A DNA stretch of 48,411 nt from Carboxylicivirga sp. (GCA_025210475.1 JAOARW010000057.1:1-48411), one strand, 5' to 3'; shown: positions 32,833-43,031, numbered from the stretch's first letter. Program-made: numbers and translations. Notes: generated from the letters alone by a model not told the origin.

Positions 32833-32880
32833 CTTCGTGTAAAGAAAATGACATTTCATGCTCGTTTTTGCCTATTTTTG
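32809..32880 (+). promoter_or_regulatory. Candidate purN -7 elements
   Basis: Two exact TAnnTTTG matches face purN: TACATTTG at 32809-32816 and TATTTTTG at 32873-32880. Neither has a good TTTG at the -33 distance. The first directly abuts the opposing acpP -7 element, so the two promoters would compete for polymerase. Confidence 0.4.
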
Positions 32881-32922
32881 CCCCTGATTTTTGCTATTTT
32901 TCAAACACGCAAATATAAGAAA

Positions 32923-33489
32923 ATGAAAAAGATAGTCTTGTTTGCTTCCGGCTCAGGATCAAATGTTGAAAACATTGTTAAATATTTTAAAAAAAATGAA
33001 GAGGTCGAAATAACAAAGGTTTACACAAACAACCCAAACGCCTATGTTATTGAACGTTGCAAGATTCTCGACCTTTCTTGCGAAATATTCGGTCGAAAAG
33101 AGTTTCGCGAAAACCTGTCTGTATTAAGTGATTTAAAGGCTATTCAACCCGATTTAATCGTGCTGGCCGGCTTTTTATGGTTGGTTCCTTCGGCCTATGT
33201 GGAAACATTTCCCAATAGAATAATCAATATTCATCCGGCATTACTTCCTAAATACGGAGGAAAAGGCATGTATGGCCAACATGTTCATGAAGCCATTGTG
33301 GCCAATAAGGAAACCGAATCGGGCATAACCATTCACTATGTCAATGAAAAATACGATGATGGTAACATTATTCGACAAGAAAAGTGCAGCATAAGCCCCA
33401 ATGACACGGCGGATGATGTGGCTTCCAAAGTTCATGCCTTGGAATACGATTACTTCCCTCTCGCTATAAAAGAATTATTAGAAGCATAA
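32923..33489 (+). CDS. purN: Phosphoribosylglycinamide formyltransferase PurN
   Basis: A 188-residue enzyme of purine synthesis transferring the formyl group of 10-formyl-tetrahydrofolate to GAR. I start at MKKIVLFASGSGSN (32923), the standard N-terminus with the phosphate-binding loop, and not at an ATG 75 bases upstream. The catalytic His lies in NIHPALLPKYGGKGMYG, the Asp in YDDGNII, and IVLAGFLWLVP is conserved. It is a single gene, ended by a strong terminator. Confidence 0.96.
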   Translation: MKKIVLFASGSGSNVENIVKYFKKNEEVEITKVYTNNPNAYVIERCKILDLSCEIFGRKEFRENLSVLSDLKAIQPDLIVLAGFLWLVPSAYVETFPNRIINIHPALLPKYGGKGMYGQHVHEAIVANKETESGITIHYVNEKYDDGNIIRQEKCSISPNDTADDVASKVHALEYDYFPLAIKELLEA

Positions 33490-33517
33490 AAAAAGGAGCC
33501 TTAGTGCTCCTTTTTTT
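33488..33517. terminator. Bidirectional terminator between purN and the M23 peptidase gene
   Basis: A-run plus GGAGC (33488-33499) pairs perfectly with GCTCC plus T-run (33506-33517), 6-nt loop. It serves both convergent genes. Confidence 0.93.
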
Positions 33518-33557
33518 AAATTAATCTGTATTCGATTTAATTTTTAGTCTCTGATCA

Positions 33558-34829
33558 TTACTCTTCTACTGGTAAGGGCAATGCATCCAATTGTTTCTTT
33601 AACGGCTCTATAAAGCCTTTAAAATTGGCCATATTTTCTTCCTTAACCGGATTAACCGGTGGAGCATCGACTTTTAAAGGATCAATGGGCTTACCATTCT
33701 TAAATACCCTAAAATCCAAGTGAGGTCCGGTGGATAAGCCGGTAGACCCAACGTAACCGATCAGTTGTCCTTGCTTAACATGGCTTCCCTTTGTAATTCC
33801 CTTGGCAAATCCATGCAAGTGCATATAAACAGTGGTATAAACACTGTTGTGCTTTATTTTAATGTAATTACCTCCACCGCGTTTTTGATAAGCCCTGGCA
33901 ATTACTCGCCCGTCACCTAATGCATAAACCGGCGTACCAGTTGGAGCTGCATAATCAATCCCATGGTGTGGCCGACGGATTTTTAAAACCGGATGCAGTC
34001 GGCTGTGAGAAAAACGACTGCTGATTCGAGAAAATTTCAAGGGAGCCTTTAAAAATGCCTTTCGAAGACTCTGTCCTTCTTCATCAAAAAAATGAGCTAC
34101 ACTGTCTTCTTCATAGTTAAAAGCATAATAATCCCTTCCCCGATGATGAAAGACCGCCGAATGTACTTTTCCAATGCCAATACTTATACTATCAACATAT
34201 AATTCTTCGTAGTAAACTTTAAAATTATCGCCCTTTTCAATACCAAAGAAATCAACTGTCCAGGCAAAGATTTCAGAAAGCTCAATGGCCAGCATTGGAT
34301 TCACATCGTGCTCTTTCATGCACATCCATAAAGAAGAAGTAATTACCCCGGTGGAAGTCTTTAGCTCACTTTGTGTCTCCTTTACATCGCGATAGGCCTG
34401 AATTGAATCGGATAAAGACACCACCATGTAATCGGTATTATCGATGGCATATACAAAATGACTTAGCTGTTTTAAACTGTCGTTACTATAAAATAAGGTA
34501 TAACGATTACCCACCTTTATTTTACGCACATCAAAAACAGGTTTTGTCTTTTCAACAATTGTATTTATGGTTGGATAATCAACACCCGCTTTAAGGAAGA
34601 TATCAGCCAAAAATTGGTTTCTTTTAACGGTGTTTTCTTCAATGCGGAAAGAATCAACCGGTAAACCATACATTAACTCAGGCTCCGGTATTTCTATGAC
34701 AGCAAGGGTATCCAGTGTTGACTCTGTCACTGGCGATACCGGATGCTTATATCGGTGTATGGCGAAATAAATTGCAGGTATTAATAATAATATAATTACA
34801 ATGAAAACTAATAATTTCTTTTTGGTCAT
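33558..34829 (-). CDS. M23 family metallopeptidase (murein DD-endopeptidase-like)
   Basis: A 423-residue protein anchored by one N-terminal helix (5-23). Residues about 60-260 form a linker region of the type seen in MepM-like proteins. The M23 domain (about 270-395) carries the zinc ligands HHGIDYAAPTG (His and Asp) and the HLH of YMHLHGF, with GSTGLSTGPHLDFRV near its end. It should cut peptide cross-links of peptidoglycan during growth. It is transcribed toward purN; 151 bases with no visible feature separate it from the YitT-like gene upstream. Confidence 0.92.
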   Translation of the reverse strand: MTKKKLLVFIVIILLLIPAIYFAIHRYKHPVSPVTESTLDTLAVIEIPEPELMYGLPVDSFRIEENTVKRNQFLADIFLKAGVDYPTINTIVEKTKPVFDVRKIKVGNRYTLFYSNDSLKQLSHFVYAIDNTDYMVVSLSDSIQAYRDVKETQSELKTSTGVITSSLWMCMKEHDVNPMLAIELSEIFAWTVDFFGIEKGDNFKVYYEELYVDSISIGIGKVHSAVFHHRGRDYYAFNYEEDSVAHFFDEEGQSLRKAFLKAPLKFSRISSRFSHSRLHPVLKIRRPHHGIDYAAPTGTPVYALGDGRVIARAYQKRGGGNYIKIKHNSVYTTVYMHLHGFAKGITKGSHVKQGQLIGYVGSTGLSTGPHLDFRVFKNGKPIDPLKVDAPPVNPVKEENMANFKGFIEPLKKQLDALPLPVEE

Positions 34830-34980
34830 TTGATTCTTTTTTGAAGTGCCTGCAAGTTAATAATAGTTGATTAGTTTTTTAAGCTGTTGTCATAAGTTTT
34901 AATCGATTATTGGACAACAAAATTCCGGTGCTATAGGAAATACATTAGGTAATGTAAATGCCTCTTCTTATCACTTAAGC

Positions 34981-35859
34981 TTAAATTCTGATCTTATCAA
35001 ATCCTTGTCCGTAAACTCCCATAACCGTTCCAACCGTAATAAATGCATCCGGATCGATTTGCTTCACAACCTTAAATATCTCCTGTGTTTCATTTTTACG
35101 GGCAATCACCATTAACACCTGCCGGTCTTCGCCTGAGTAGCCGCCTTTACCATGCAGTATGGTTAATCCGCGCTCCGCATCAAAAATGACCGACTTGCGC
35201 AACTCTTCCGGTTTTTTAGAAATAATAAAGAACTGCACCGTTTGTTTATTACCTGATATCACCATATCAACGGTATAAGCCAGAATGGCCATGGTCATAA
35301 ATCCATACACCACGGTTTCGATGGATGACGTTTGAACCAGGAAAAAAGACGACGAAATAATCAATACATCCATTCCAAGCAACAGCCGTCCCAAACTAAT
35401 GTTCTTATATTTATTAATAATCATGGCAATGATATCAACACCACCAGTGCTGCCGCCATTAACAAAAACAATGCCTGCTCCCAATCCTCCCAGGATACCT
35501 CCAATAATGGCATTCATCATTACCTCTGACACAACCGGTTCCTCAAAAAGTGGCCGAAATAAAGTTAACAGCCCCGACATTACCAAAACACAATAAATGG
35601 TTTTGATACCAAAAGATGCCCCCAAAATACGCATGGCTAATAATATAAGAAGCGCATTAATTATTAAGGAGGTTAATCCAATATCAAAGCCCATGGTTAG
35701 ATAAATAATGGTAGCAATACCGGTTAAGCCTCCCCCCACAATTTTGGCCGGAATCAAAAAGGCCGTCCATCCCAGTGTACCAATCGCCAAACCTACCGTT
35801 AGCATGATGTAGCTTCGCACTTCTTTTAATAGGCCCGTCTTTTTTTGCATAGTTATCAT
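34981..35859 (-). CDS. YitT family membrane protein (DUF161-DUF2179)
   Basis: A 292-residue protein with five or six transmembrane helices in residues 15-205 (GTLGWTAFLIPAKIVGGGLTGIATIIYL; INALLILLAM; GGILGGLGAGIVFVNGGSTGG; and others) and a C-terminal cytoplasmic DUF2179 domain (about 215-290, with DAERGLTILHGKGGYSG and VGTVMGVYGQGF). The Gly-rich helices are typical of the YitT/UPF0750 group; its transport or sensing function is not established. The start could also be Met-4. An inverted repeat lies 12 bases upstream of the start. Confidence 0.9.
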   Translation of the reverse strand: MITMQKKTGLLKEVRSYIMLTVGLAIGTLGWTAFLIPAKIVGGGLTGIATIIYLTMGFDIGLTSLIINALLILLAMRILGASFGIKTIYCVLVMSGLLTLFRPLFEEPVVSEVMMNAIIGGILGGLGAGIVFVNGGSTGGVDIIAMIINKYKNISLGRLLLGMDVLIISSSFFLVQTSSIETVVYGFMTMAILAYTVDMVISGNKQTVQFFIISKKPEELRKSVIFDAERGLTILHGKGGYSGEDRQVLMVIARKNETQEIFKVVKQIDPDAFITVGTVMGVYGQGFDKIRI

Positions 35860-35871
35860 TTTAAAAATAAA

Positions 35872-35896
35872 AGCTGCCAGCTACTGGCCGGCAGCT
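35872..35896. repeat. Inverted repeat before the YitT-like gene
   Basis: AGCTGCC (35872-35878) pairs with GGCAGCT (35890-35896), loop 11 nt. It could mask the ribosome site of the YitT-like gene or be a REP remnant. A short AGCTATC tandem lies at 36008-36025. Confidence 0.4.
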
Positions 35897-35920
35897 ATCT
35901 TCATCTCTAATCTTAGCTTT

Positions 35921-35955
35921 AAAAAAGCCCACAAGAACAAAATCTTGCAGGCTTT
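35921..35955 (-). terminator. Terminator of leuS
   Basis: On the minus strand AAAGCC (35955-35950) pairs with GGCTTT (35929-35924), with an inner CAAGA/TCTTG stem separated by a bulge, followed by T-residues. Confidence 0.75.
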
Positions 35956-36028
35956 GAGTTTTATAATTAAGAAAGTATCAATTCCCCGTACCTCGCCAAT
36001 AGCTAGTAGCTATCAGCTATCAGCTTAT

Positions 36029-38812
36029 TTAGCCTACAACAATATTGATAATCTTTTTAGGAACGATAATGACTTTACGAACCGTTTTACCTTCTAACCA
36101 CTTGGCGGCTGAATCATGCTCCATTACCGATTTTTCGATATCGGCATTGTTCATATCAGCTGGCAAATCGATTTTAAAACGCATCTTACCATTGAATGAA
36201 ACCGGGTAAGTTACCGATGATTCAACCAGGTAGCCCGCATTAAACTCCGGCCATTGTGCATCGCAAATGGTTGTTGTATTGCCCAATGAATGCCATAATT
36301 CTTCACTCATGTGAGGTGCAAATGGTGCCAATAAGGCCAATAACGGCTCTAGTATCTCACGCTTGTTACATTTCAGGTCGTTCAACTCGTTCACACAAAT
36401 CATAAAGGCACTGACGCATGTGTTGAAAGAGAAACGCTCTACATCTTCGCTAATCTTCTTAATGGTGCGGTGAAGCACTTTCAACTCATCCGGTGTAGCT
36501 TTCTCGTCGCTTACAACAAATGCATCATCTTTATAGAATAAACGCCATGTTTTACGTAAGAACTTATGCACCCCATCAATACCGTTAGTATCCCAAGGCT
36601 TGGACTGCTCCAATGGACCTAAGAACATTTCGTAAAGACGTAAGGTATCGGCACCATAGTCAGCGATGATAGTATCCGGGTTCACGACGTTATACATAGA
36701 CTTGGACATTTTTTCAACCGCCCAGCCACAAACGCATTTGCCATCTTCTAAGATAAACTCGGCATTGGCATAATCAGGACTCCACTTTTTGAAGGCTTCC
36801 ATATCCAACTCATCGTTGCGAACAATGTTTACATCCACGTGGATTGGCTGCACATCGTGCTCTTTGCGTAGGTTGTAAGAAACAAACGTATTGGTTCCCT
36901 TTTTACGATACACAAAGTTGGAACGCCCCTGAATCATTCCCTGGTTAATCAACTTCTTGTATGGCTCGTCCTTAATCACCTCGCCAATATCGAACAAGAA
37001 TTTGTTCCAGAAACGTGAATAAATCAAGTGACCGGTAGCGTGCTCTGTACCTCCAATATATAAATCAACATCCTGCCAGTACTCGTTGGCTTCTTTACCA
37101 ACCAAGGCTTTGTCGTTTTTCGGATCCATATAGCGTAAGTAGTACGCCGACGAACCTGCAAAACCAGGCATGGTATTTAATTCCAAAGGATAACCTTCTT
37201 CCGTTTCCCAACCTTTGGCACGACCCAATGGCGGCTCACCTTGTTCGGTTGGTAAATATTTATCTACTTCTGGCAAAGTCAATGGTAATTTCGACTCATC
37301 CAGCATGTAAGGCATGTCATCCTTATAGTATACCGGGAATGGTTCACCCCAATAGCGCTGACGGCTAAAGATAGCATCACGCAAGCGGTAGTTCACCTTC
37401 ACCTGACCAATACCTTTTTCGGCAATGTATTCTTTGGTTTTGGCAATGGCGTCTTTTACATCTAATCCATCGATGATGCCAGAGTTAACCATGGTTCCTT
37501 CTTTTGAGTCGATGGAGTCTTCCCATGTTGCCGGGTCTGTTTCTTCAGCTCCCACAGGAATCACTACCTGACGGATTGGCAAATCGAAATGTTTGGCGAA
37601 AGCAAAGTCGCGCGAATCGTGTGCAGGCACCGCCATAATGGCGCCCGTACCATAACCAGCCAATACATAATCACTGATCCATACCGGAATCTCCTCGTTG
37701 GTTAATGGATTGATGGCATAAGCACCAGAGAATACACCCGTCACCTTCTTCACCTCAGCCATACGTTCACGCTCAGTACGCTTCTTGGTTTCCTTAATGT
37801 AGGCATCCACAGCTGCACGTTGCTCAGGCGTTGTTAGTTGATCCACCAACTCACTTTCAGGCGCCAATACCATGAAGGTTACACCGTAAACCGTATCGGC
37901 ACGTGTGGTAAAGATTTCCATCTCCACATCCGAATCTTTGGCTTTGAAAGTCATCTCAGCCCCTTCGGAACGACCAATCCAGTTGCGCTGAATTTCTTTT
38001 AAAGAATCGCTCCAGTCCACATTATCCAAACCAGTCAATAAACGATCGGCATAAGCAGACACGCGCAACGACCACTGGCGCATTACTTTTTGCTCCACTG
38101 GATGCCCACCTCGAACCGACAATCCTTCCTTCACCTCATCGTTGGCCAAAACAGTACCTAAAGCCGGGCACCAATTCACCATCGTATCAGCCAGGTAGGC
38201 CAAACGATAGTTTAATAATATTTCTTGCTGCTCTTTCTCGCTCTTGGCACTCCACTTGGCAGCAGTAAAACTTAAGGCTTCACCACATGCCACGTCTAAT
38301 CCTTCTGTACCATTGGCTTCAAAGGCCGCCACCAAATCGGTCATTGGCAATGCTTTGTTGGCCTTGTTGCAATAGTAATGATTGAACATCTGGATAAAAG
38401 CCCACTGTGTCCAGTGATAGTAGTTTGGATCACACGTCTTCACTTCGCGATCCCAGTCGTAGCAGAATCCAATTTTATCGAGTTGTTCGCGGTAACGGTT
38501 CAGGTTGTTCTCTGTTGTGATAGCCGGGTGCTGTCCTGTTTGAATGGCATACTGCTCAGCTGGCAAACCATAGGCATCGTAGCCCATTGGGTGCAACACG
38601 TTGAATCCGTTTAAACGCTTGTAGCGGCTGTAAATATCAGAAGCAATGTAACCGAGTGGGTGACCTACGTGCAATCCCGCACCCGATGGGTAAGGAAACA
38701 TATCTAACACATAGTACTTGGGACGAGAATTGTCCACCTCCACTTTGTAAACTTTGTTATCGCTCCAGTGCTTTTGCCACTTTTGTTCTAACTCTTTAAA
38801 ATTGTATTCCAT
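36029..38812 (-). CDS. leuS: Leucyl-tRNA synthetase
   Basis: A 927-residue class I synthetase that charges tRNA-Leu. The HIGH-type motif is in [10 protein letters not shown] (near 46-55), the KMSKS motif in [10 protein letters not shown] (near 700), and a large CP1 editing domain lies between, with [16 protein letters not shown] and [15 protein letters not shown] as the editing-site segments. The C-terminal part shows [12 protein letters not shown]. The start [13 protein letters not shown] is standard. It is monocistronic; its leader holds a short GTGCG-ACTTG-CGCAC hairpin (38830-38844) but no T-box is seen. Confidence 0.98.
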   Translation of the reverse strand: MEYNFKELEQKWQKHWSDNKVYKVEVDNSRPKYYVLDMFPYPSGAGLHVGHPLGYIASDIYSRYKRLNGFNVLHPMGYDAYGLPAEQYAIQTGQHPAITTENNLNRYREQLDKIGFCYDWDREVKTCDPNYYHWTQWAFIQMFNHYYCNKANKALPMTDLVAAFEANGTEGLDVACGEALSFTAAKWSAKSEKEQQEILLNYRLAYLADTMVNWCPALGTVLANDEVKEGLSVRGGHPVEQKVMRQWSLRVSAYADRLLTGLDNVDWSDSLKEIQRNWIGRSEGAEMTFKAKDSDVEMEIFTTRADTVYGVTFMVLAPESELVDQLTTPEQRAAVDAYIKETKKRTERERMAEVKKVTGVFSGAYAINPLTNEEIPVWISDYVLAGYGTGAIMAVPAHDSRDFAFAKHFDLPIRQVVIPVGAEETDPATWEDSIDSKEGTMVNSGIIDGLDVKDAIAKTKEYIAEKGIGQVKVNYRLRDAIFSRQRYWGEPFPVYYKDDMPYMLDESKLPLTLPEVDKYLPTEQGEPPLGRAKGWETEEGYPLELNTMPGFAGSSAYYLRYMDPKNDKALVGKEANEYWQDVDLYIGGTEHATGHLIYSRFWNKFLFDIGEVIKDEPYKKLINQGMIQGRSNFVYRKKGTNTFVSYNLRKEHDVQPIHVDVNIVRNDELDMEAFKKWSPDYANAEFILEDGKCVCGWAVEKMSKSMYNVVNPDTIIADYGADTLRLYEMFLGPLEQSKPWDTNGIDGVHKFLRKTWRLFYKDDAFVVSDEKATPDELKVLHRTIKKISEDVERFSFNTCVSAFMICVNELNDLKCNKREILEPLLALLAPFAPHMSEELWHSLGNTTTICDAQWPEFNAGYLVESSVTYPVSFNGKMRFKIDLPADMNNADIEKSVMEHDSAAKWLEGKTVRKVIIVPKKIINIVVG

Positions 38813-39173
38813 GATATACGATTGACTTCGTGCGACTTGCGCACAATACTTTTCTATTCACTTTTTCAAAGTGCGAAATTAGTAAAACTTATTAAAAGGA
38901 TGAGGGATACAGGGTTGAGAAATAGAATGATTTAGGACATTTTACAAATCATGCTGATGACAAGTGACTGGTAGAGGACAGTAGATAGAAGCCGGAAGAC
39001 CGAAGACAAAGGACTGATAAGTATAAAGTGAGTAACTTTATAGAAAGCCAGAAGCTCTAGTCGATGGGGCACTATTTAAGCTATGCAAATTTCGCCTTGC
39101 TTTTGCTCCAAATATCCAAACCTATTAAACACTAAGTCCAAAATGAAATTGGCATAACAGATTCAACCATAAA
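38813..39173. other. 361-base stretch without genes
   Basis: It contains the leuS leader and, around 38950-39030, purine-rich direct near-repeats (GAAGCCGGAAGACCGAAGAC and related), the sort of degraded simple sequence common between Bacteroidota genes. I see no ORF or RNA gene in it. Confidence 0.5.
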
Positions 39174-39653
39174 TCAGAAGGTTACCTTAAGACCAATACC
39201 ACCATTGGTCATTCCAAACTTAATTTGTGCCACATCTTCTTTAACACTTGTCAGGCCATCGTTGTAGAGCGAAACTGCATTTTTTGTATGTTTTACATAG
39301 GCTGTGGAAAAGGGTATTGAAATGGCAATTAAGCCGGCACCAACACCCGCAAGAGCCCACTCCGGGTCACCTCCCGCAAGAGCTGTACCACAAGGCCAAC
39401 CCACCATAAAACCTCCAACAAAACTAAATACTGCACCGGCATCGTAGTTTTTCTTGGCCAATTGCATACTCTTAAATGCTACAGGATTATTATGTGTTAT
39501 TTCGAGTAGTTGACGTGGCTTTAACACCTTGCCATTTTGAGTAAATACTGTACCAAAGCGTTTCTCAACTTTAATTGGCTCTTGCAGTTGAGCTTCAATA
39601 CTGATCGATAAAACAAGCATCAAACTTGCTAATAGTAATGCAATTTTATTCAT
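39174..39653 (-). CDS. Exported protein of unknown function
   Basis: A 159-residue product from the ATG at 39653. An upstream ATG (39674) lies at the probable transcription start and is rejected. The signal peptide is MNKIALLLASLMLVLSISIEAQ. The mature part begins with a charged segment ending LKPRQLLEI and has two Gly-rich hydrophobic stretches (FSFVGGFMVGWPCGTALAGG and AGVGAGLIAISIPFS), then a short tail ending in GGIGLKVTF, which looks like a final beta strand. I recognise no family. A periplasmic or outer-membrane location is likely. Confidence 0.75.
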   Translation of the reverse strand: MNKIALLLASLMLVLSISIEAQLQEPIKVEKRFGTVFTQNGKVLKPRQLLEITHNNPVAFKSMQLAKKNYDAGAVFSFVGGFMVGWPCGTALAGGDPEWALAGVGAGLIAISIPFSTAYVKHTKNAVSLYNDGLTSVKEDVAQIKFGMTNGGIGLKVTF

Positions 39654-39675
39654 TATGTTACTGTTTAGGTTCATG

Positions 39676-39709
39676 CAAATATAACTAAACAGTAGAACTT
39701 ATATCACAA
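39676..39709 (-). promoter_or_regulatory. Promoter of the exported unknown protein
   Basis: Minus strand TATATTTG (39683-39676) is an exact -7 match; TTGT (39709-39706) is 22 bases upstream. It overlaps the end of the transglutaminase-like gene. Confidence 0.55.
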
Positions 39710-40678
39710 TCTTAGTTTATAGCTCAATATTGTTTTTCCATTAACGATAATATCCAGGTAGCCCGTGCGCCTTTTCTCCGGATCGATTAATAAAATCACC
39801 TTTTGACCGCTTTCCTGAACCTCAACTGGCTGCATATGTTTCATCCCATGAAAACCATAATTATATTGATGTTTCTCAGAAGTGATATTTTTAAACTCGA
39901 TCACAATACGCCCCTTCTTCATTTTTTTAATCTGGCCTTGCCTGGGAGAAATCAGCTCCAACCCCATCCCAAAGAATGAATGATAAGCAATAACTTGCTC
40001 TGCAAAAGACTTTAATGTAAGGCCGGTAAAATTCCATTTCGACTCTTCTGGGTAATGGTTGTATGAAAAAGCCTCGGCTTCAACAGCAAAATAATCGGAC
40101 GTAAATGCCGGCACAAACTTCCGCGTTTTATGATCGACATGCCCGGCACCCCAGGTAACATCCACAAAAAGCCAATTATTATCCAGACGAATGGCATTCC
40201 AGGCATGATCAGATTGTCGTGGCACTTTGCCGATATTGTTAACATTGCTTCGCGAATAACCAACCACCACTTCGCATTCTATGCCACAAGCTTTGCACAA
40301 CAATTGGTACAATTCGGAATAGCCCTGACAAACGGCTTTCTTCTTTTGGAGCGTCTCTATGGCCAGTTCTTGTCTTAAAGCCAATTCTTTTTGAATTCTT
40401 TCCGCCTCATTGCGATAAGTAATTCTGGCTGATCGCTGCACACGCCCTGAGAAAAATGCTTTGACATCGTATTTTATATGCGTGGCCATCCATACGTAGA
40501 TTGCCGCTGCCCGATCGCGGTCATTATTAAAATCGTTGGTAATACGCTCACTTAAATGCTCGTATAATTTAAAAGTAGAAGGGTATGTTTTGACCTGATC
40601 CATTACCTGCAGGTTAATCTGAGCAATAGACAGGGAAGTAAATATTGAAGTTAATACGACTAACAAGATTTTCTTCAT
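39704..40678 (-). CDS. Exported transglutaminase-like protein
   Basis: A 324-residue protein from the ATG at 40678, which begins a signal peptide (MKKILLVVLTSIFTSLSIAQ); the frame opens 51 bases earlier but without a better start. The transglutaminase/protease-like core has the Cys-His-Asp triad: Cys in KKAVCQGYSELYQLLC (near 115), His in SDHAWNAI (near 158) and Asp in FVDVTWGAG (near 173). Bacterial members are usually peptidases or cross-linking enzymes. The C-terminal 100 residues resemble a beta-sandwich domain (GYLDIIVNGKTILSYKL). Substrate unknown; location periplasm or beyond. Confidence 0.85.
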   Translation of the reverse strand: MKKILLVVLTSIFTSLSIAQINLQVMDQVKTYPSTFKLYEHLSERITNDFNNDRDRAAAIYVWMATHIKYDVKAFFSGRVQRSARITYRNEAERIQKELALRQELAIETLQKKKAVCQGYSELYQLLCKACGIECEVVVGYSRSNVNNIGKVPRQSDHAWNAIRLDNNWLFVDVTWGAGHVDHKTRKFVPAFTSDYFAVEAEAFSYNHYPEESKWNFTGLTLKSFAEQVIAYHSFFGMGLELISPRQGQIKKMKKGRIVIEFKNITSEKHQYNYGFHGMKHMQPVEVQESGQKVILLIDPEKRRTGYLDIIVNGKTILSYKLRL

Positions 40679-40745
40679 TACGCACGAATAATATTTACAA
40701 ACAGAAAGAAGTACACTCCGGCACATCAAAGCCTTAGAGCTTCCT

Positions 40746-41255
40746 CTATGAAAGGTAAGTCATTAGCTGCGTAACGCTTTTTTCACGTACCCCCTCAGAT
40801 CCAATAGAATGACTACTAAATGGGAAACTAAAAACAATCGTTTCCTCCGGCCTCATTTCAATGATATAACCAATGCCCCACTGCCATATATTTTTATCGT
40901 AGAGCTTTATCTTATTACGTTCTGTATCAATTTGCGATATAACAAAGCGCTTCGGTAAACGCTTTACTAACTCCTCAACGCTTAAGCCCTTTTTGTGTTG
41001 CAATTTATGACGCTTAACAACCGAGAAGTCGGGAACTTCCATATTAGCACCATCCATATACTCAGCAATAGATTTTGACACAAACCACTGAACCAAACCA
41101 ACTACAGCAATAGTAAGCGTTGGCCAAACTAGTTGCACCAAAATGTTATTGATACCTTTTTCGAACCAGTTAAATAAGATAGCATATAACACAATGGATA
41201 ATGCCCATACAATAGAGGCTACTATTAAAAGGTAATTTCGGATGTACTTTTTCAT
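40746..41255 (-). CDS. Two-helix membrane protein, function unknown
   Basis: A 169-residue protein. Two transmembrane helices at about 7-29 and 38-60 are followed by a cytoplasmic domain of about 105 residues (KGLSVEELVKRLPKRF..., IKLYDKNIWQWGIGYIIEMRP, ETIVFSFPFSS) with a beta-rich character. I know no family for it. It stands alone between the transglutaminase-like gene (67 bases) and the sigma-54 regulator (80 bases) on the same strand. Confidence 0.75.
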   Translation of the reverse strand: MKKYIRNYLLIVASIVWALSIVLYAILFNWFEKGINNILVQLVWPTLTIAVVGLVQWFVSKSIAEYMDGANMEVPDFSVVKRHKLQHKKGLSVEELVKRLPKRFVISQIDTERNKIKLYDKNIWQWGIGYIIEMRPEETIVFSFPFSSHSIGSEGVREKSVTQLMTYLS

Positions 41256-41335
41256 AGCTAGATTCTTTTATATTTCTCAAACAAATGGGGCAGATAAATG
41301 CAGAAGAATAAACTGTTTTATCAGCGAAAATATTC

Positions 41336-42685
41336 TTAATTCAACTCCGCTTCTTTATCGCGCTTCAGCAGATTATAGATGGTGGATTTACCAATATCTA
41401 ATTTGGCGGCCACCTTCAATACATTATTATTGTATTTCTTCAGAAAGTGTCGAATGATGGACTCGGTGTATTCCTTAAGGGTCATTTCGCGCCCAAACAT
41501 TTCCATTTCTCCCTGGGTAGAGCTAAACACAATTTGTTCATCGTCAATTACACCATCATTGGTTAATACAGCCCCTAATTCCACCACAGCTTTCAGCTCA
41601 CGCACATTACCCGGAAAGTTATAGGCCAACAGTTTCTTTTTAGCGGTAGGCGTCAGGTCAATTTTTTTCAAGCCATTTTCTTTACAGAATGCTTTTAAAA
41701 AGAAATTACTCAACAAGAGTACATCCTTATTACGATCTTTTAATGCCGGCAAATGTATGGGTAATCCTAAAAGTCGGTAGTATAAATCCTCCCTGAAGTT
41801 TCCTTTGCGCGATTCTTCAGCCAGATCTTTATTGGTGGCGGTAATAATTCGGGTATTAATCTTTATCACCGCATTACCTCCTACCCTGGTAATCTCACGC
41901 TCTTGTAGTACACGCAATAATTTTACCTGTAGATTAAAATCCATTTCGCCAATCTCATCGAGGAAGACCGTACCACCATCCGCCTCTTCGAATTTTCCTT
42001 TCTTCGTATGAACCGCTCCAGTAAAGGCTCCCTTTTCATGACCGAAAAGTTCACTTTCGATCAGTTCACGCGGGATGGCTCCCATGTTGACAGCGATAAA
42101 TGGTTTATCCTTGCGTGGCGAATTGTAATGAATGGTTTTTGCTATCAATTCCTTACCTGTACCCGTTTCTCCATAAACCGAAACATTGATATTAGGTACA
42201 TTAACCGCCTTATCAATCAAAGCATACACCCCTTTAATGGCCGGACTGTCGCCAATAATGGCATTTTTATAATCATACTTATTTCCAATCTCACTCTTCA
42301 GTTGCGTAATTTCATCCTTCAGCGATTGATTGGTTTTAATGTTATTGATGGCATGCAGTAGCCGGTCCTTAATATTCTCGTCCTTGGTAATGTAATCGTA
42401 AGCTCCCTCCTTCAGTAACTGAACAGCCGTTGAAATATCATCCTGCCCCGAAATGACAATCACATCAATATCCGGGTTAAACTTCTTAATCTTTTTGAGT
42501 ATCTCATTACCGGTATAATCAGGCAAACCCAGGTCGAGTGTTACCACATCGGGATTATCCCCCAGATTTTTAATAAAGTCTTTCCCGTTAAAATACGTCG
42601 ACACCTCATAATCAGGATTAAGCTTCAGGGTATGCTCAATCAATTTGTTAAAAACCCGATCGTCCTCAATAATACTAATTCTCAT
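41336..42685 (-). CDS. Sigma-54-dependent response regulator (NtrC family)
   Basis: A 449-residue activator of three domains: receiver 1-120 with Asp51 in VTLDLGLPDYTG; AAA+ ATPase about 140-370 with Walker A GETGTGKE, the sigma-54 contact loop GAFTGA in EKGAFTGAVHTKKG and Walker B GGTVFLDEIGEMD; and a Fis-type helix-turn-helix at the end (LKVAAKLDIGKSTIYNLLKR). After phosphorylation it should remodel sigma-54 polymerase at enhancer-dependent promoters. No histidine kinase lies beside it, so it is an orphan in this window. It is divergent from porW across 508 bases rich in dyads. A TAAATTTG -7 element sits at 42709-42702 on its strand. Confidence 0.94.
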   Translation of the reverse strand: MRISIIEDDRVFNKLIEHTLKLNPDYEVSTYFNGKDFIKNLGDNPDVVTLDLGLPDYTGNEILKKIKKFNPDIDVIVISGQDDISTAVQLLKEGAYDYITKDENIKDRLLHAINNIKTNQSLKDEITQLKSEIGNKYDYKNAIIGDSPAIKGVYALIDKAVNVPNINVSVYGETGTGKELIAKTIHYNSPRKDKPFIAVNMGAIPRELIESELFGHEKGAFTGAVHTKKGKFEEADGGTVFLDEIGEMDFNLQVKLLRVLQEREITRVGGNAVIKINTRIITATNKDLAEESRKGNFREDLYYRLLGLPIHLPALKDRNKDVLLLSNFFLKAFCKENGLKKIDLTPTAKKKLLAYNFPGNVRELKAVVELGAVLTNDGVIDDEQIVFSSTQGEMEMFGREMTLKEYTESIIRHFLKKYNNNVLKVAAKLDIGKSTIYNLLKRDKEAELN

Positions 42686-42835
42686 AAACGCAACAGTTGG
42701 TCAAATTTAAAACAGGAGCACTTGTTTTTGATATTCTGTAAATTTAAAAATTGTTTTTGCTCCAACAGGCTATTTTTGAAGATTAATGAAATATTTTTGC
42801 CAAATAAGAGTTTAGTTACTTAAAAAGTTAATAAC

Positions 42836-42864
42836 CTGAGTTCGATACAAATTTCAGAACTCAG
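42836..42864. promoter_or_regulatory. 29-nt inverted repeat, dyad A
   Basis: CTGAGTTC (42836-42843) and its reverse complement GAACTCAG (42857-42864), 13-nt centre. Same total length and same outer bases as dyad B at 43062-43090. It is 151 bases upstream of the sigma-54 regulator gene. Confidence 0.5.
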
Positions 42865-42894
42865 ATTGTTCTAAAGAGTTGATTGATAACTTGC

Positions 42895-42930
42895 AATTTT
42901 TGAGTAATAGTTAACTATTGTGAAAAAATT
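42895..42930. promoter_or_regulatory. 36-bp dyad with a perfect 14-bp palindrome
   Basis: The centre AATAGTTAACTATT (42906-42919) is a perfect palindrome. Outside it, after four unmatched bases on each side, AATTTTT (42895-42901) and AAAAATT (42924-42930) are again symmetric about the same centre. This is typical of a dimeric regulator site. Confidence 0.5.
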
Positions 42931-43031
42931 CAAGGCCATCAATCGGCTATTTAGACAAAACTAAATCCACTCATAAACAGCGATTTACTTCACATAAAGA
43001 CTTTGAAATAGTCCACTATTACTTCATTCTT

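Noticed and set aside
38813..38880. T-box leader of leuS
   Set aside because: No T-box sequence or specifier stem; only a 5-bp hairpin.
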